DNA of 64,000 nucleotides from an uncultured Lachnospiraceae bacterium (GCA_902780405.1 CACZFI010000005.1:1-64000), one strand, 5' to 3'; shown: positions 14,713 to 24,327, counted from the stretch's first letter. Program-made: numbers and translations. Notes: generated by a model from the sequence alone, not told the origin.

Positions 14713-15387
14713 ATGCGCAAAGGATTAACAGAGGTAGTTTTCGTTCTTGACAGAAGCGGTTCCATGAGTGGCTTGGAGGCAGACACCATCGGGGGTTACA
14801 ATTCGATGCTCGGGAAGCAGAAGGACGAGGAAGGTGAGGCAATCATTTCCACCGTACTCTTCGACGATAAGACGGAGATTCTCCACAACCGTGTGCCTGT
14901 CGGCAAGGTGGAGAAGATTACGAACAAGGATTATTATGTGAGAGGTTGCACGGCGTTGCTTGATGCGGTGGGCGGCGCGATCCGACACATTGGTCGTGTG
15001 CAGAAGGAGACACCGGAGGACGAGCGTCCCGAGAAGACGCTCTTCATCATCACAACGGACGGCATGGAGAACTCCAGCAAGTACTACACCTACGACAAGG
15101 TGAAGAAGATGGTGGAGAAGAAAAAGAAGAAGCATCACTGGGAGTTTGTTTTCCTCGGCGCCAACATTGACGCGGTTTCCGTAGCAGGCAGTTTCGGCTT
15201 TTCCGCGAACAGAGCTGTGCGGTACAACTGCGACGCAGCGGGCACAGCTCTAAACTTCGATGTGATGTCGAAGATGGTCAGCCGTGTGAGATCCTGCAAA
15301 AGTGTTGGCGATCTCGGATGTGCTCTCGACGACAAGGAACTTCTGGAGCCGATCCGTGAGGATTATAAGAAGAGACATAGAGCGTAA
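14713..15387 (+). CDS. von Willebrand factor A (VWA) domain protein
   Basis: 224 residues, a single cytoplasmic VWA domain. The metal-ion-dependent adhesion site is complete: Asp13, Ser15 and Ser17 in DRSGSM, a Thr in the GCTALLDA segment (about 82), and Asp in ITTDGMEN (about 114). A lysine-rich helix (about 126-143) follows. VWA proteins of this size usually assemble or regulate complexes by binding a protein ligand. ATG 14713 is chosen because AGGAGG is then 9 nt away; ATG 14707 would be too close. The adjoining macro-domain gene suggests they act together, though each has its own transcription signals. Confidence 0.88.
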   Translation: MRKGLTEVVFVLDRSGSMSGLEADTIGGYNSMLGKQKDEEGEAIISTVLFDDKTEILHNRVPVGKVEKITNKDYYVRGCTALLDAVGGAIRHIGRVQKETPEDERPEKTLFIITTDGMENSSKYYTYDKVKKMVEKKKKKHHWEFVFLGANIDAVSVAGSFGFSANRAVRYNCDAAGTALNFDVMSKMVSRVRSCKSVGDLGCALDDKELLEPIREDYKKRHRA

Positions 15388-15416
15388 CAAAGTTTGGGCG
15401 GTTCGAAAGAACCACC

Positions 15417-15445
15417 TTGCAAAAATAGAACAAATGTTCTATAAT
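15417..15445 (+). promoter_or_regulatory. SigA promoter with an embedded LexA (SOS) box
   Basis: TTGCAA (15417-15422), a 17-bp spacer, and TATAAT (15440-15445). The spacer ends in GAACAAATGTTC (15428-15439), which fits the Firmicutes LexA/DinR consensus GAACnnnnGTTC exactly and abuts the -10. LexA bound there would block RNA polymerase. Confidence 0.8.
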
Positions 15446-15483
15446 AAAACGTACACCATTAAAGTTTGAGATGGGGTGCGTTT

Positions 15484-15771
15484 ATGGCATATGATGATTT
15501 AAAAGCAATAGATGTGATCTGCGAGCACACGGCGGATGGAGAGATTATACCGCTGAAGTTGCGTGTGAAGGATGACAGCGGAGAATACCAGTCCTACCGG
15601 ATTCATTCGTATAAGGATATGTCCGGACGGGGTACGTATGATACGCAGGATGGGATTTATGTGACGAATTCCACGATACATTTTCTGTGCAGTATTTCCG
15701 TGTTCGGAAGGACGCGGACAGTGCGCCTTTACTACAAGCCGGACGACGGCATCTGGAGGTTGGCAGCGTAG
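15484..15771 (+). CDS. Putative SOS-regulated protein of unknown function, 95 aa
   Basis: Unrecognised. It is a small, mostly beta-strand protein (DGEIIPLKLRVKDDSGEYQSYRIH, TIHFLCSISVFGRTRTVRLYY, ending DGIWRLAA) with no signal peptide. ATG 15484 follows GGGGTGCG by 6 nt; the next upstream in-frame start is less well placed. The LexA box in its promoter predicts induction by DNA damage. Related small proteins are recalled near error-prone polymerase genes in clostridia, but no such gene is present here. A YjbR-MGMT relic begins 26 nt after its stop. Confidence 0.72.
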   Translation: MAYDDLKAIDVICEHTADGEIIPLKLRVKDDSGEYQSYRIHSYKDMSGRGTYDTQDGIYVTNSTIHFLCSISVFGRTRTVRLYYKPDDGIWRLAA

Positions 15772-15797
15772 AGGGATGGCGCAAGACAGATGATAAG

Positions 15798-15893
15798 AAC
15801 AAGGAACACTGGAACACCATCATACTGGACGGAAGCATTCCGTGTTACCGCGTGGTGAATTCCAAGGATCTTGAACAATTTGGTATTACGTGA
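15798..15893 (+). pseudogene. Relic of a YjbR-MGMT fusion gene with an internal deletion
   Basis: 15798-15842 match 11276-11320 of the intact fusion gene with four differences, all silent (NKEHWNTIILDGSIP retained). The copy then jumps, at the shared CATTCCG, to the active-site segment matching 11518-11547 (PCYRVVNSK). About 200 bp between the two CATTCCG repeats are missing, and the reading frame is kept. The frame then runs 8 further codons to a TGA at 15891. There is no start codon or ribosome site of its own. It is not a recent copy of 11042, because silent sites have diverged. Confidence 0.85.
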
Positions 15894-15899
15894 TTTTAT

Positions 15900-15932
15900 G
15901 CCGCCGAAAGGGTGCTTTCGGCGGCTTTCTTG
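15900..15932 (+). terminator. Rho-independent terminator
   Basis: GCCGCCGAAAG, loop GGTG, CTTTCGGCGGC, then TTTCTT. The stem is 11 bp and perfect. It ends the SOS gene/relic transcript. Confidence 0.9.
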
Positions 15933-15933
15933 A

Positions 15934-15962
15934 TTGCGTTTAAGGGCGGAAACGCATATAAT
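15934..15962 (+). promoter_or_regulatory. SigA promoter of the giant-protein operon
   Basis: TTGCGT (15934-15939), 17 bp, TATAAT (15957-15962), directly after a terminator and 46 nt before ATG 16009. Confidence 0.75.
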
Positions 15963-16008
15963 GGTAAGGAGTGTATCTATACGGCAAAGGCCTTCAAAGG
16001 AGAAACGC

Positions 16009-16848
16009 ATGGAGATTAAGAGATTAAATGAAGATAACGTCGAGGATTATGAGGAGATCCTGGATCCCGATGTATCTGAAAGTATAGGCAGGGATTTCTA
16101 CCGCGGAGTGGTTGCCCTCGACCCGGACATGGAAGCTGTGGGCGCCATGATCTGGGAGTACAAGAATATGGAAGAAGAAAAGGACACGGACGTGGAGATC
16201 TGTCTGATCCGTGCAGAGGAAGAAGATGCTGCAAGACAGATGCTCGAGGAGTACGATGAACAGACGGAAGCCTGTGAGGTACGCAGGTCCTATTTTGAAG
16301 TGGCAGATCTGCCCGAGGCGGTCAGGCAGGTGTTCACGGAGGCAGGGTTTACGCTGACCGACCGTGAGGGGAATGACTTAAGACTTACGATATCGGATAT
16401 GAAGCCCATATCGGCCCTGAAGAAAAAGGTGGCAGGCAATATTGTCGGCCTGTCTGATATTTCGGAACTCCAGTTTATGCAGGGCGTTACCACCTGTCTC
16501 TTCAACGGACGGAAGGGCCTGGTGGAGGATCTGGAATTTATGGAGAAGGACTGGTTCGAGGAAGATATTTCGAGCTGTGCCATAACAGACGGCAAGATCA
16601 GCGGCATGCTGCTGGTACATCGTTTCCCCTCCGGGACATTAATGCCGGTGCTACTTGCCGCAACAGGCCCCGATTCCAAGATCGACCTGATCAACATGAT
16701 CGTATATGCGGCCAGAGAGGCTGTGGATCGTTATCCGGACGAAAACAGCGTAGTGATCCGTCGACACAACAAGACAGTACAGGCACTTTCGGCGAAACTT
16801 TTCGCGAAGAAAACCGGTGAACAGGTCATCTACGGATGCAGAGAATAA
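16009..16848 (+). CDS. GNAT-like protein (first of three in the operon)
   Basis: 279 residues. The N-terminus MEIKRLNEDNVEDYEEILDP followed by a strand-rich stretch (VVALDPDMEAVGAMIWEY) aligns by eye with the starts of the proteins at 24331 and 30705, so the three form one family. The acetyl-CoA loop expected in active acetyltransferases (Q/RxxGxG/A) is not visible, so catalysis is doubtful. A second, similar half begins near residue 150 and ends with NMIVYAAREAVDRYPDENSVVI and a C-terminal basic helix. AAAGGAG is 7 nt before ATG 16009; codons further upstream in frame overlap the promoter. It is the first gene of the unit ending at 31220. Confidence 0.65.
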   Translation: MEIKRLNEDNVEDYEEILDPDVSESIGRDFYRGVVALDPDMEAVGAMIWEYKNMEEEKDTDVEICLIRAEEEDAARQMLEEYDEQTEACEVRRSYFEVADLPEAVRQVFTEAGFTLTDREGNDLRLTISDMKPISALKKKVAGNIVGLSDISELQFMQGVTTCLFNGRKGLVEDLEFMEKDWFEEDISSCAITDGKISGMLLVHRFPSGTLMPVLLAATGPDSKIDLINMIVYAAREAVDRYPDENSVVIRRHNKTVQALSAKLFAKKTGEQVIYGCRE

Positions 16849-16866
16849 GAGGGGCGGTGAAGAGTT

Positions 16867-17988
16867 ATGATAGAACGATTGAATTTTGCTATGCTTGCGG
16901 TTTATGCTGTCACCCTGATCTGTATGGTGATCTTTGTGCTCATACATAAGCATATCCAAAAGCGCGACACGGCGGATGCGAAGAATATATTCTGGATCCT
17001 TGTATTGATCGTGGCAGGCATGATCGTAGACAGGATCTACTGGCTGTGTGATCCGGCCTGGAGATCGATCGAGGATGACAAAATCTATCTTGTGATGGAG
17101 AAACTCGAATCGTTCCTGTACCTTGCAAGAGAGATCCTGATTCTCTTGATCATCGTATGCTGGAATCGATTTGTGGACTATGTCGTATACAGAAGTTTCG
17201 ACCATGTGAAAAAGAAGTACAAGAGAGCGATCGTTCCGGCACTGATCATCTCGGCTGTTTTGATCGGAGTGAGACTTTTGTCGAGCCCCGCATACAGGTC
17301 GATCAACGCTCCGCTCAATTACGTGCTGGACTGGCTGGGCTTTGCCTGCTATGTTCTGGAGTTTTACTACGTTGCGAACGCTGTCTGGATCGCGTGGGAA
17401 TCCACAAAAGAAAGAAAGGCACCGACATTTCTTCGGATGGATGTCTTTGTGATCCCTCTGATCGTCGGATTTTTGTTCAATTACCTGGTGCTGTTCCTGC
17501 CCGAAGGTGTTTCGCTTTTCGGCATACAGCTGTATGACTGGCTGGGATTTGATTCGAGATTTCCATTCCTCCTGCTCGCCGCGGTGCTTACCTGGCGTAC
17601 GGTGGAAAAAAGGTATCGATACATGGATCCGGCAAATGGATTCTACAACAAGGATTTTCTTTTCGACATGAATTCCTACATGGAAAAGAACGGCTATCCG
17701 AACGGAGTCGGTGTGTATTTTCAATCACCGGGAAGCGAAGGGAAATTGATCCCGGTACTGAATCAGCAAAAGCCTGCCGATGCGGAGATTTTCTCCGTCG
17801 GTGAGGAGGCCTACCTGCTGATGGCCGGCCCGCAAAAGGAATCCGTGCTTCGGCTGCTTGTGAAGAGCGTCGAACTCGGCCTCGCGGAAGCGGATGCGTC
17901 GCTTAAGGTAAAGAGCGCATACGCGGTAAGAGAAAAGGATGAGAGTACAGAGGCATTTACAAAACGCCTGCTTGGGATGCATGCGTGA
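16867..17988 (+). CDS. 7TM membrane protein with degenerate GGDEF domain
   Basis: 373 residues. About seven hydrophobic helices fill residues 8-245, the layout of 7TM sensor domains of clostridial diguanylate cyclases. Residues from 253 (MDPANGFYNKDFL) correspond to the start of a GGDEF domain (compare MDPLTMLNNRKQL in the protein at 31315). The catalytic position reads VGEEA (311-315) instead of GGDEF, and the domain is shortened. It should therefore not make c-di-GMP, and may bind a nucleotide or act as a receptor. It lies 18 nt after the first GNAT-like gene with a GGGGCGGTGAAGAG ribosome site, and 96 nt before the giant gene. Confidence 0.75.
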   Translation: MIERLNFAMLAVYAVTLICMVIFVLIHKHIQKRDTADAKNIFWILVLIVAGMIVDRIYWLCDPAWRSIEDDKIYLVMEKLESFLYLAREILILLIIVCWNRFVDYVVYRSFDHVKKKYKRAIVPALIISAVLIGVRLLSSPAYRSINAPLNYVLDWLGFACYVLEFYYVANAVWIAWESTKERKAPTFLRMDVFVIPLIVGFLFNYLVLFLPEGVSLFGIQLYDWLGFDSRFPFLLLAAVLTWRTVEKRYRYMDPANGFYNKDFLFDMNSYMEKNGYPNGVGVYFQSPGSEGKLIPVLNQQKPADAEIFSVGEEAYLLMAGPQKESVLRLLVKSVELGLAEADASLKVKSAYAVREKDESTEAFTKRLLGMHA

Positions 17989-18084
17989 TGCTTTGACCGG
18001 GGTTTATGGGGGTATGACGGATATGTGACTATACCAATGTTACAATCCAAGCAGTATTGACCGGTAGCAGAAAAGGAGAAATGT

Positions 18085-21000
18085 ATGGATAATTTAAATG
18101 CATCCGATGTGGAATCCGTGTTTCAGCGCAAGCTGCAGGAAGAGCAAAGAACACAGGTGAATGCCGCACACGAGACGGAAGAGCAGTTCAATCAGCGCTT
18201 TGCGGGCATAGGCGGAACCATCAATCGGAACTTAAAACGTGTGGAAGACTTTGTGGAGGGCAATGTCTTCGCAGGCGCTCCGAAGCAGATGGCAGAGCGT
18301 GCGGATCTTGATTTTTCACATGACTACGTATTCACAAATGTGAAGCGTACCGTATACCACGCGAACCAAAATGCATACTACAATATCAAAAAATACGGAA
18401 AAGCAAAGCCGACCGACGCTGACAAGAAAAGAAAGCGTGACATCAAAGGCTTCTTCAAAAAATTTACCAATGCATTCATACAGGGATTTGAAGGAAAGGA
18501 CGCGGACTATCAGCAGGCCATCTTAGACACGGCACGCGCGGAGAAGAACAGTTATGCGGACAAGACGACGGCGCTCGAACTCTCCAGGCTGATGAAGTAC
18601 TCGGATTCCGTGTACAAGATGATGGATCAGTCCGACGCAAAGTCCCTGTATTCTGTGGCGGAGAAAAAGGCACTTGCGAATGTCTCCGAGGATAAGAAAG
18701 CAGAGACAAAGAAGGAATTCTTCCGGGAATTCCGTTTTGGCGTGGCTCCGTTTTTGAAAAACTACCGGAAAAAGTGGTTCTTCGGCACAAAGTACTACAA
18801 CCTGGACGGAAAGCGCATCAAGGTTGATTCGGGCGAACTGACCCCGGAGGAGTACAACAAGAAAACGGTCGAGGCGCTTTTGCTCGAGACCGATAACGAA
18901 AAAGAAAAGAACCCGGAGCAGTTAAGACGCAACCGCGCAAAGAAGGCGGTCGTGCTCACGAGACTCACAAAGGAAATGCTTGCGTACGGCAAACAGTTTC
19001 AGCCCGAGAAGATGACGGATCTGTACGTGGCAAAGCATATCATCGAGCTGCAGGAGTACTATGCCAGACTGAATGCATTTCACCATCTGATGGAAAACAA
19101 CAAGTGGTTTTTCCTGGGCAATGACAAAAAAGAAAAGCAGAACATGAACGAAGCAATCCTTGGATCTGCGGATCCGGGCTTTGTCAATCTGGTTAAGACG
19201 CATATTCTCGATATGCGTTTCCCTGTAGCGAATTTCTTAGAGGCGCATATGCGTGCGCACTGTCTGCAGTCGGACAAAGAATTCAACAAGAACAGAAGAA
19301 AAAATTATTTCAGAAGAAACGAAGTGATCCCTATGGTGGTCATCGACAACGATTACAGCGCTGTGGATGATCTGCGGATCAAAGAAGGCGTGGATCTGGA
19401 TGAGCTCAATTCCGAACTCACCGATCAGCAGGAAATCGGCGATCGTTTCACAGCCTTCGGATGCGAGTTTTCCGTGGTGGACCTTGCGCATATGGATGCG
19501 GAGGATGCTGAGGAATACAAAAAGAATCTGCAGGCCGAACAGTCCAGATTGAATTCCGGTATCACCGTGAACAATTTGGCCAACAAGCTTCGCAAGCTTC
19601 GATACAACCAGACGCGCGGCCTGTCCGGAGAAGTGACGGAGAAGATCAAAACCGGCCTGGACAATATCGCGAAGGCTGCGAAGAGGGATGTACAGACCTA
19701 CAACCGTACGGTTGAGGAAGATATGAAGGTACCGGAGGTTCCTTATCTCTTCATGACCAGAGCAGCGGGCTTAAACGAAACCGTCCTGCAGGATCTGCAG
19801 CAGATGAAGCAGAAGATGCACGGCGGACAGGGTACCGTGATGTATCTGCAGTACGGACCCGAGATTGACCATATCTATGCCAAGATGTACACTGCGGTCA
19901 GACTGCAGGGTCAGTTTCTTGCACGCAAAAAAGCCATCGGCGAAAAGTTCCATATGGTGGAGATCCGTCAGCTCGAGGGAGACCTTGCAAAATCAGGACA
20001 GCCCGAGCATTTAAGAAAGAATCAGACGGAGCGACTGGAGTTTTTGAAAAACGAAAACCTGGCGGCTATGAGATCCGAAAGCAGGAATCCTTATGCTTCT
20101 TTTGCACAGGACTATCTTGCCGAGGAGCGACTTGCGCGTGCGATGCAGGAGTACGATGAGATCGATAAGAAACTGGAGTATACAACGACACAGATCGATC
20201 TGTGCAAGAAGACACTTGATTTCTTCCTGACAGATCCTTCAAAGGAGCGTATGATCGCACAAGCGGACATCGAGCATATCGAGAAATTCCTGCAGTCGGA
20301 AAAACTCGGCTATATGTTTGAGGTCAGCAAACTGGATGATTTTGACAGGATACTGTTTGATGCGGTGAAGGAAACAGAGCAGGATTTAGAGCAGGAAGCC
20401 GGCAACGATGCGGTTCGCGTTGAGGTAAGACAGCGCGACAAGAACTACCGTCTGAAGGCGTCCAGAGTGTTTCAGGTGCGACGTCGCGGCAGACAGGCGG
20501 CAGAGACCGAACAGATAAACAACAGACTGAGACCGGATGCAGCGGCGCTCTTCACTAAATTGATACAGATGCGCCCGGAGGAACTTTCCTCGTTCAATTA
20601 CAAGGGCGTGATCCCCGTGTCGAGTGAACAGGAGAAAAAGCAGGCTGCGGAGCATCTGGAGCTGCTGCGTTGTGTTGGCGGAAAAGTCGATAAGTTCAAT
20701 CCCGTTTTTTACAACAACGACAGAGAGCTGAGAAAATTCTTCAGACAATGTACCGCAAACGGTATTTTACAGCCGAATGCAAGCTACGCAAGATTCAAGA
20801 CGGACATTCGCACGAAGATTGACTTGCTTTTCGAGTGGAGCAAGTATGTGAATGAAGTGAACAAAAACCAGATGGATGCAAATTATGCTTATCTGGATAC
20901 GGATGCTTTAGAGGGCTACAGCATCGATATGCTAAGACGGATGAAGACCAAAATCGAAGCCAGGGCGCAGCTTTTGGAGACGGAAGCGGCAAACATCGCA

Positions 21001-24000
21001 AAAGAAGTTGCGAAGTCCAAGCCGATCAAGGAAGACGACGTCGAAAACGGAGAAGTCGTGCTGAACCTGTCCGGTCAGGAAGAAAGAGATGCACGGGCCA
21101 AGCACAATATCGCCTACGTTTTAAGAAAGAAAAAACTCGACAATTGCAGACTGCTGATCACGATGCTGGATCGAAAGATCAAGCAGGATGAGGTCAAGAC
21201 GGGAATTTCAGAACTGACTTCAGAGGCATACTATGCAAGATACAACAGAGCGATCAAGGATAATGAGATCGATGTGGCAAGGAAGTGGGAATACCCCGCA
21301 GCTGACGAGACATTTCTGGTGCTTCGCAGGATGGCCAAGTCGGAAGCGATCGCCGCGCATAAGAAGAATGAGCTGACAAGCCGTGTATTCGAGGAGAAAA
21401 AGAAGGATCCCGAATACCTGAACAAGGACGAGAACCTGAGGAAGGAAGCTACGGATCTGCTGCTCCGTGTCAGTCAGATCAAGCCCGGACCGGAGCTTTT
21501 GGAATTGACAAGAAGACTCTTCGACATCGATTCCCATGCGGTTCCGGAGGAGCATGAGATCCTCCTGCTGCTCAGACACGCAGGCGCTATACTGGATATA
21601 GAGAATATCATGAACGCAAATGCAAGATTCTCCGATCCCGCACACGTGGCGCTGAAAGCATACTTCGAAAGACCGGAGAACAAGGCAGAGTACCTGGCGC
21701 TCAAGAATATGTATAAGATCGTGGAACCGCTGTACCGTGCGCTGGATAACTACCTGCAGGCACACGGAATCACGGATTGCGGCTCGTTCAGCGTGATGAC
21801 GGAGTACGCGGACGGAAGAAACGCGATCGAGGAGAACGAGAACACCTCACCCGAGGAAAAGGATGAGGCGCTTCGCGTACTGCGGGAGCGCATCGAAAGC
21901 GAGAGCGGAACGAAGACCTTTGCTTCGGCAGAGGCGTACGCGGATTTAAAGAAGAACCTGCAAAGTATTTCCCCGGAGGAACTTGATGCACTCGTGCATG
22001 AGGACTGGACGAAGAAGTTGTTCGCAGTCGTGCATGAGGCAGGAGCGAAGCTGGATCTTTCAAAGCAGGATGCATGGAAAGCCATCTTTACGGATATCGC
22101 CAAGAAGGGCTACTACAAAAAGAAACCCAAGAAGGGTGAGCAGACAGATCCGGAGAAGGAGATGCTTTGGATGAAGGCGGCAGCGAATCAGATCCTTGCG
22201 CGCTGGCCGCAGAGTCTGGAGGACTTCTACATTGAACACAATAAACTTGTTACGGGCGATGCGCTGAAGGACACCTTCATGAGAGTGTTCGCTTATTATG
22301 ATACCCATTTTGTGGACGCAACACACTCTGTGGAGATTTCCGAAGTGATCAGCAGAAAGCAGCAGATGATCTATCAGGGCGTCACGGACGACAAGCGCAG
22401 ACAGCTTGACGAGGCTTTGGCACATGCGGGCTACGATCCCACGGTATTCAAATACCTCTTCGAAGATGTTGAGACCAACGGTGCGGGACAGCCTGTCAGT
22501 GAGGAAGCAAGCGATAAACGAACGATCAATATGCAGCTTGCGGACAGCTTTATCGAGCGGAACAAGGAACGGGACGGAATGATCGTTCAGCCGGCGAAAC
22601 GATGGCATGATACGGTCATGAGGCTGTTCAAAAAGGCGGTATCATTTAAGATCACTTCCGAGATGACAGAGAAGAACTATATCAAGAAGCATTTTGAAGT
22701 TCTGTACGGAGAGGCCAGAAAATTTGCTGCCTTAAAGCAGATCTACGAGCATGAGAAGGAACTTTTGGATGATCCGGATGTGCTCAAAGAAAACAAGGTG
22801 ACCGCACAGCAGGCGACAGAGATCAAGAATGCGTTCGGCCCTCAAACCAGAAGCCTTTACGCAAGCTACTTTGAAATGCTTGAGGCATACGCACACGTGC
22901 ATTTTGTAGATAAGGAAGGCCGTTTCGATATCGGACTTACCGCGGAAGATCTGTTTGTTCCGAAGACGAAGAAGGATCAGAAGAAGCGCCTGCAGGAGAA
23001 TACCCAAACCATTCAGAAGGAACTCAGAAAGCGGGATGATCATTTCTCGAGAACACTGCGCCATGTGAATGCCGAGTTGGACAGAGACTTCCTTGCACAG
23101 AAGGTAACGAAGGCCGAGGAAGCCAATAACACCTTAAAGGTCATCGAGATCAAGGGCAATGCGAATGTGACGAAGATGGTTCAGATGGAAGGTTTCGAAG
23201 GCAAGCTTTCCGACATGAACATCCTGCTTCAGACGCCGGAGATCGTACGGACGATCACGAAGTACAATGACGACATCAAGGTGACAAGCCGGATCTATGA
23301 CGAACATCAGCCTTTGGTGGATCGCTACGAGATCCTGTTGAAGGAAGGAAAGGGCGGTACGGAAGAAGCCGAGGAACTCTTCAAGGAGATCTACGACAAG
23401 CGTAATGCAATGACCTCTTTTGAGGGACAGACCGTAGTAAAATACTTCGAGATTACCGAGCAGCAGAAGAAAAATCGCGAGCTCTACAATGCATTTAACG
23501 AGTGCCACAAGAAAGACGGCACGCTGAATCTCTACGAGGTGAAGGAAGATAAGCCCGGCGAGAAGGAGACGATCGACCGCATCGAAAAGTACGCGGATTT
23601 CCATGCCGCACTTGCGACAGAGTGTGCCGGCATCTATAGGAACTTAAAGAAATTCTTCGGTGACCGGAAGAACCTCACCAAGGAGACCTTCACAGCAGAG
23701 AGCATCATTCGATCCTTCAAGAAGGACGAGATGGAGAATAAACTCCGCGAATACAGAAAGATCGATCTCTACCTGGGACTTCTCGAAGCGGACAAGAAGA
23801 ACTTTAAGACCAAAGACTACGATGTAATGAAGTCGATGGGCAACTATATTGACAGACTCGCTGCGGAAAAGACCGCCAAGTCCAAGGAACTTGAGAGAAC
23901 CCGAAAGGCAAAACGAAACAGCAAGCTGGAAGAAGGCATAGGCGCTCAGCAGGTGCTCAATCTGACCGAGCAGGTAAAGCAGCTTGAAAAGAAAGTCGAT

Positions 24001-24327
24001 GATCTGAAGCTGGCGAAGGGGCTGATGGAAGAGGCCATCAAGGATATGGGAAGCACTTCCGCAACCAATCCGGTACGACTCATCCACGATTACGTCCGGC
24101 TGATCTTCCTCTCTCTGAAGTCCTACGGCGTAGCGGGCAACGGTGAGATCATGGAGGAGCAGGTGAAGCGCGAGGCCGGAGATCAGCTGACCGAGCAGGA
24201 GCGACGTGATATTGCATACGATGAAGCGGACAAGATCGGTGACGCACATCTGGAACTGCAGCATGAGATCAATCAGAGACTCGGATTCGAAAGAAAAATG
24301 AGCACGAGCAAAAAGGGAGGAAAGTAA
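18085..24327 (+). CDS. Giant helical protein of unknown function, 2080 aa
   Basis: Not recognised. 2080 residues, extremely rich in Lys, Glu, Asp and Arg and predicted almost wholly helical. No signal peptide, no membrane segment, and no Walker, kinase or nuclease motif was found by eye. The clearest coiled coil is near residues 1925-1985 (SKELERTRKAKRNSK..., QVKQLEKKVDDLKLAKGLM). The N-terminal 400 residues are more aromatic (KKWFFGTKYYNLDGK, FHHLMENNKWFFLG) and may fold compactly. The C-terminus is basic (KMSTSKKGGK). AAAAGGAG lies 8 nt before ATG 18085. The next gene starts 3 nt after its stop, so it is coupled to the GNAT-like protein. The size suggests a scaffold. Confidence 0.85.
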   Translation: MDNLNASDVESVFQRKLQEEQRTQVNAAHETEEQFNQRFAGIGGTINRNLKRVEDFVEGNVFAGAPKQMAERADLDFSHDYVFTNVKRTVYHANQNAYYNIKKYGKAKPTDADKKRKRDIKGFFKKFTNAFIQGFEGKDADYQQAILDTARAEKNSYADKTTALELSRLMKYSDSVYKMMDQSDAKSLYSVAEKKALANVSEDKKAETKKEFFREFRFGVAPFLKNYRKKWFFGTKYYNLDGKRIKVDSGELTPEEYNKKTVEALLLETDNEKEKNPEQLRRNRAKKAVVLTRLTKEMLAYGKQFQPEKMTDLYVAKHIIELQEYYARLNAFHHLMENNKWFFLGNDKKEKQNMNEAILGSADPGFVNLVKTHILDMRFPVANFLEAHMRAHCLQSDKEFNKNRRKNYFRRNEVIPMVVIDNDYSAVDDLRIKEGVDLDELNSELTDQQEIGDRFTAFGCEFSVVDLAHMDAEDAEEYKKNLQAEQSRLNSGITVNNLANKLRKLRYNQTRGLSGEVTEKIKTGLDNIAKAAKRDVQTYNRTVEEDMKVPEVPYLFMTRAAGLNETVLQDLQQMKQKMHGGQGTVMYLQYGPEIDHIYAKMYTAVRLQGQFLARKKAIGEKFHMVEIRQLEGDLAKSGQPEHLRKNQTERLEFLKNENLAAMRSESRNPYASFAQDYLAEERLARAMQEYDEIDKKLEYTTTQIDLCKKTLDFFLTDPSKERMIAQADIEHIEKFLQSEKLGYMFEVSKLDDFDRILFDAVKETEQDLEQEAGNDAVRVEVRQRDKNYRLKASRVFQVRRRGRQAAETEQINNRLRPDAAALFTKLIQMRPEELSSFNYKGVIPVSSEQEKKQAAEHLELLRCVGGKVDKFNPVFYNNDRELRKFFRQCTANGILQPNASYARFKTDIRTKIDLLFEWSKYVNEVNKNQMDANYAYLDTDALEGYSIDMLRRMKTKIEARAQLLETEAANIAKEVAKSKPIKEDDVENGEVVLNLSGQEERDARAKHNIAYVLRKKKLDNCRLLITMLDRKIKQDEVKTGISELTSEAYYARYNRAIKDNEIDVARKWEYPAADETFLVLRRMAKSEAIAAHKKNELTSRVFEEKKKDPEYLNKDENLRKEATDLLLRVSQIKPGPELLELTRRLFDIDSHAVPEEHEILLLLRHAGAILDIENIMNANARFSDPAHVALKAYFERPENKAEYLALKNMYKIVEPLYRALDNYLQAHGITDCGSFSVMTEYADGRNAIEENENTSPEEKDEALRVLRERIESESGTKTFASAEAYADLKKNLQSISPEELDALVHEDWTKKLFAVVHEAGAKLDLSKQDAWKAIFTDIAKKGYYKKKPKKGEQTDPEKEMLWMKAAANQILARWPQSLEDFYIEHNKLVTGDALKDTFMRVFAYYDTHFVDATHSVEISEVISRKQQMIYQGVTDDKRRQLDEALAHAGYDPTVFKYLFEDVETNGAGQPVSEEASDKRTINMQLADSFIERNKERDGMIVQPAKRWHDTVMRLFKKAVSFKITSEMTEKNYIKKHFEVLYGEARKFAALKQIYEHEKELLDDPDVLKENKVTAQQATEIKNAFGPQTRSLYASYFEMLEAYAHVHFVDKEGRFDIGLTAEDLFVPKTKKDQKKRLQENTQTIQKELRKRDDHFSRTLRHVNAELDRDFLAQKVTKAEEANNTLKVIEIKGNANVTKMVQMEGFEGKLSDMNILLQTPEIVRTITKYNDDIKVTSRIYDEHQPLVDRYEILLKEGKGGTEEAEELFKEIYDKRNAMTSFEGQTVVKYFEITEQQKKNRELYNAFNECHKKDGTLNLYEVKEDKPGEKETIDRIEKYADFHAALATECAGIYRNLKKFFGDRKNLTKETFTAESIIRSFKKDEMENKLREYRKIDLYLGLLEADKKNFKTKDYDVMKSMGNYIDRLAAEKTAKSKELERTRKAKRNSKLEEGIGAQQVLNLTEQVKQLEKKVDDLKLAKGLMEEAIKDMGSTSATNPVRLIHDYVRLIFLSLKSYGVAGNGEIMEEQVKREAGDQLTEQERRDIAYDEADKIGDAHLELQHEINQRLGFERKMSTSKKGGK

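Noticed and set aside
16651..17724. 357-codon minus-strand frame rich in His, Asp and Gln
   Set aside because: Lies opposite the GNAT-like gene end and the 7TM gene, both of which have good ribosome sites; no motif in the antisense product.
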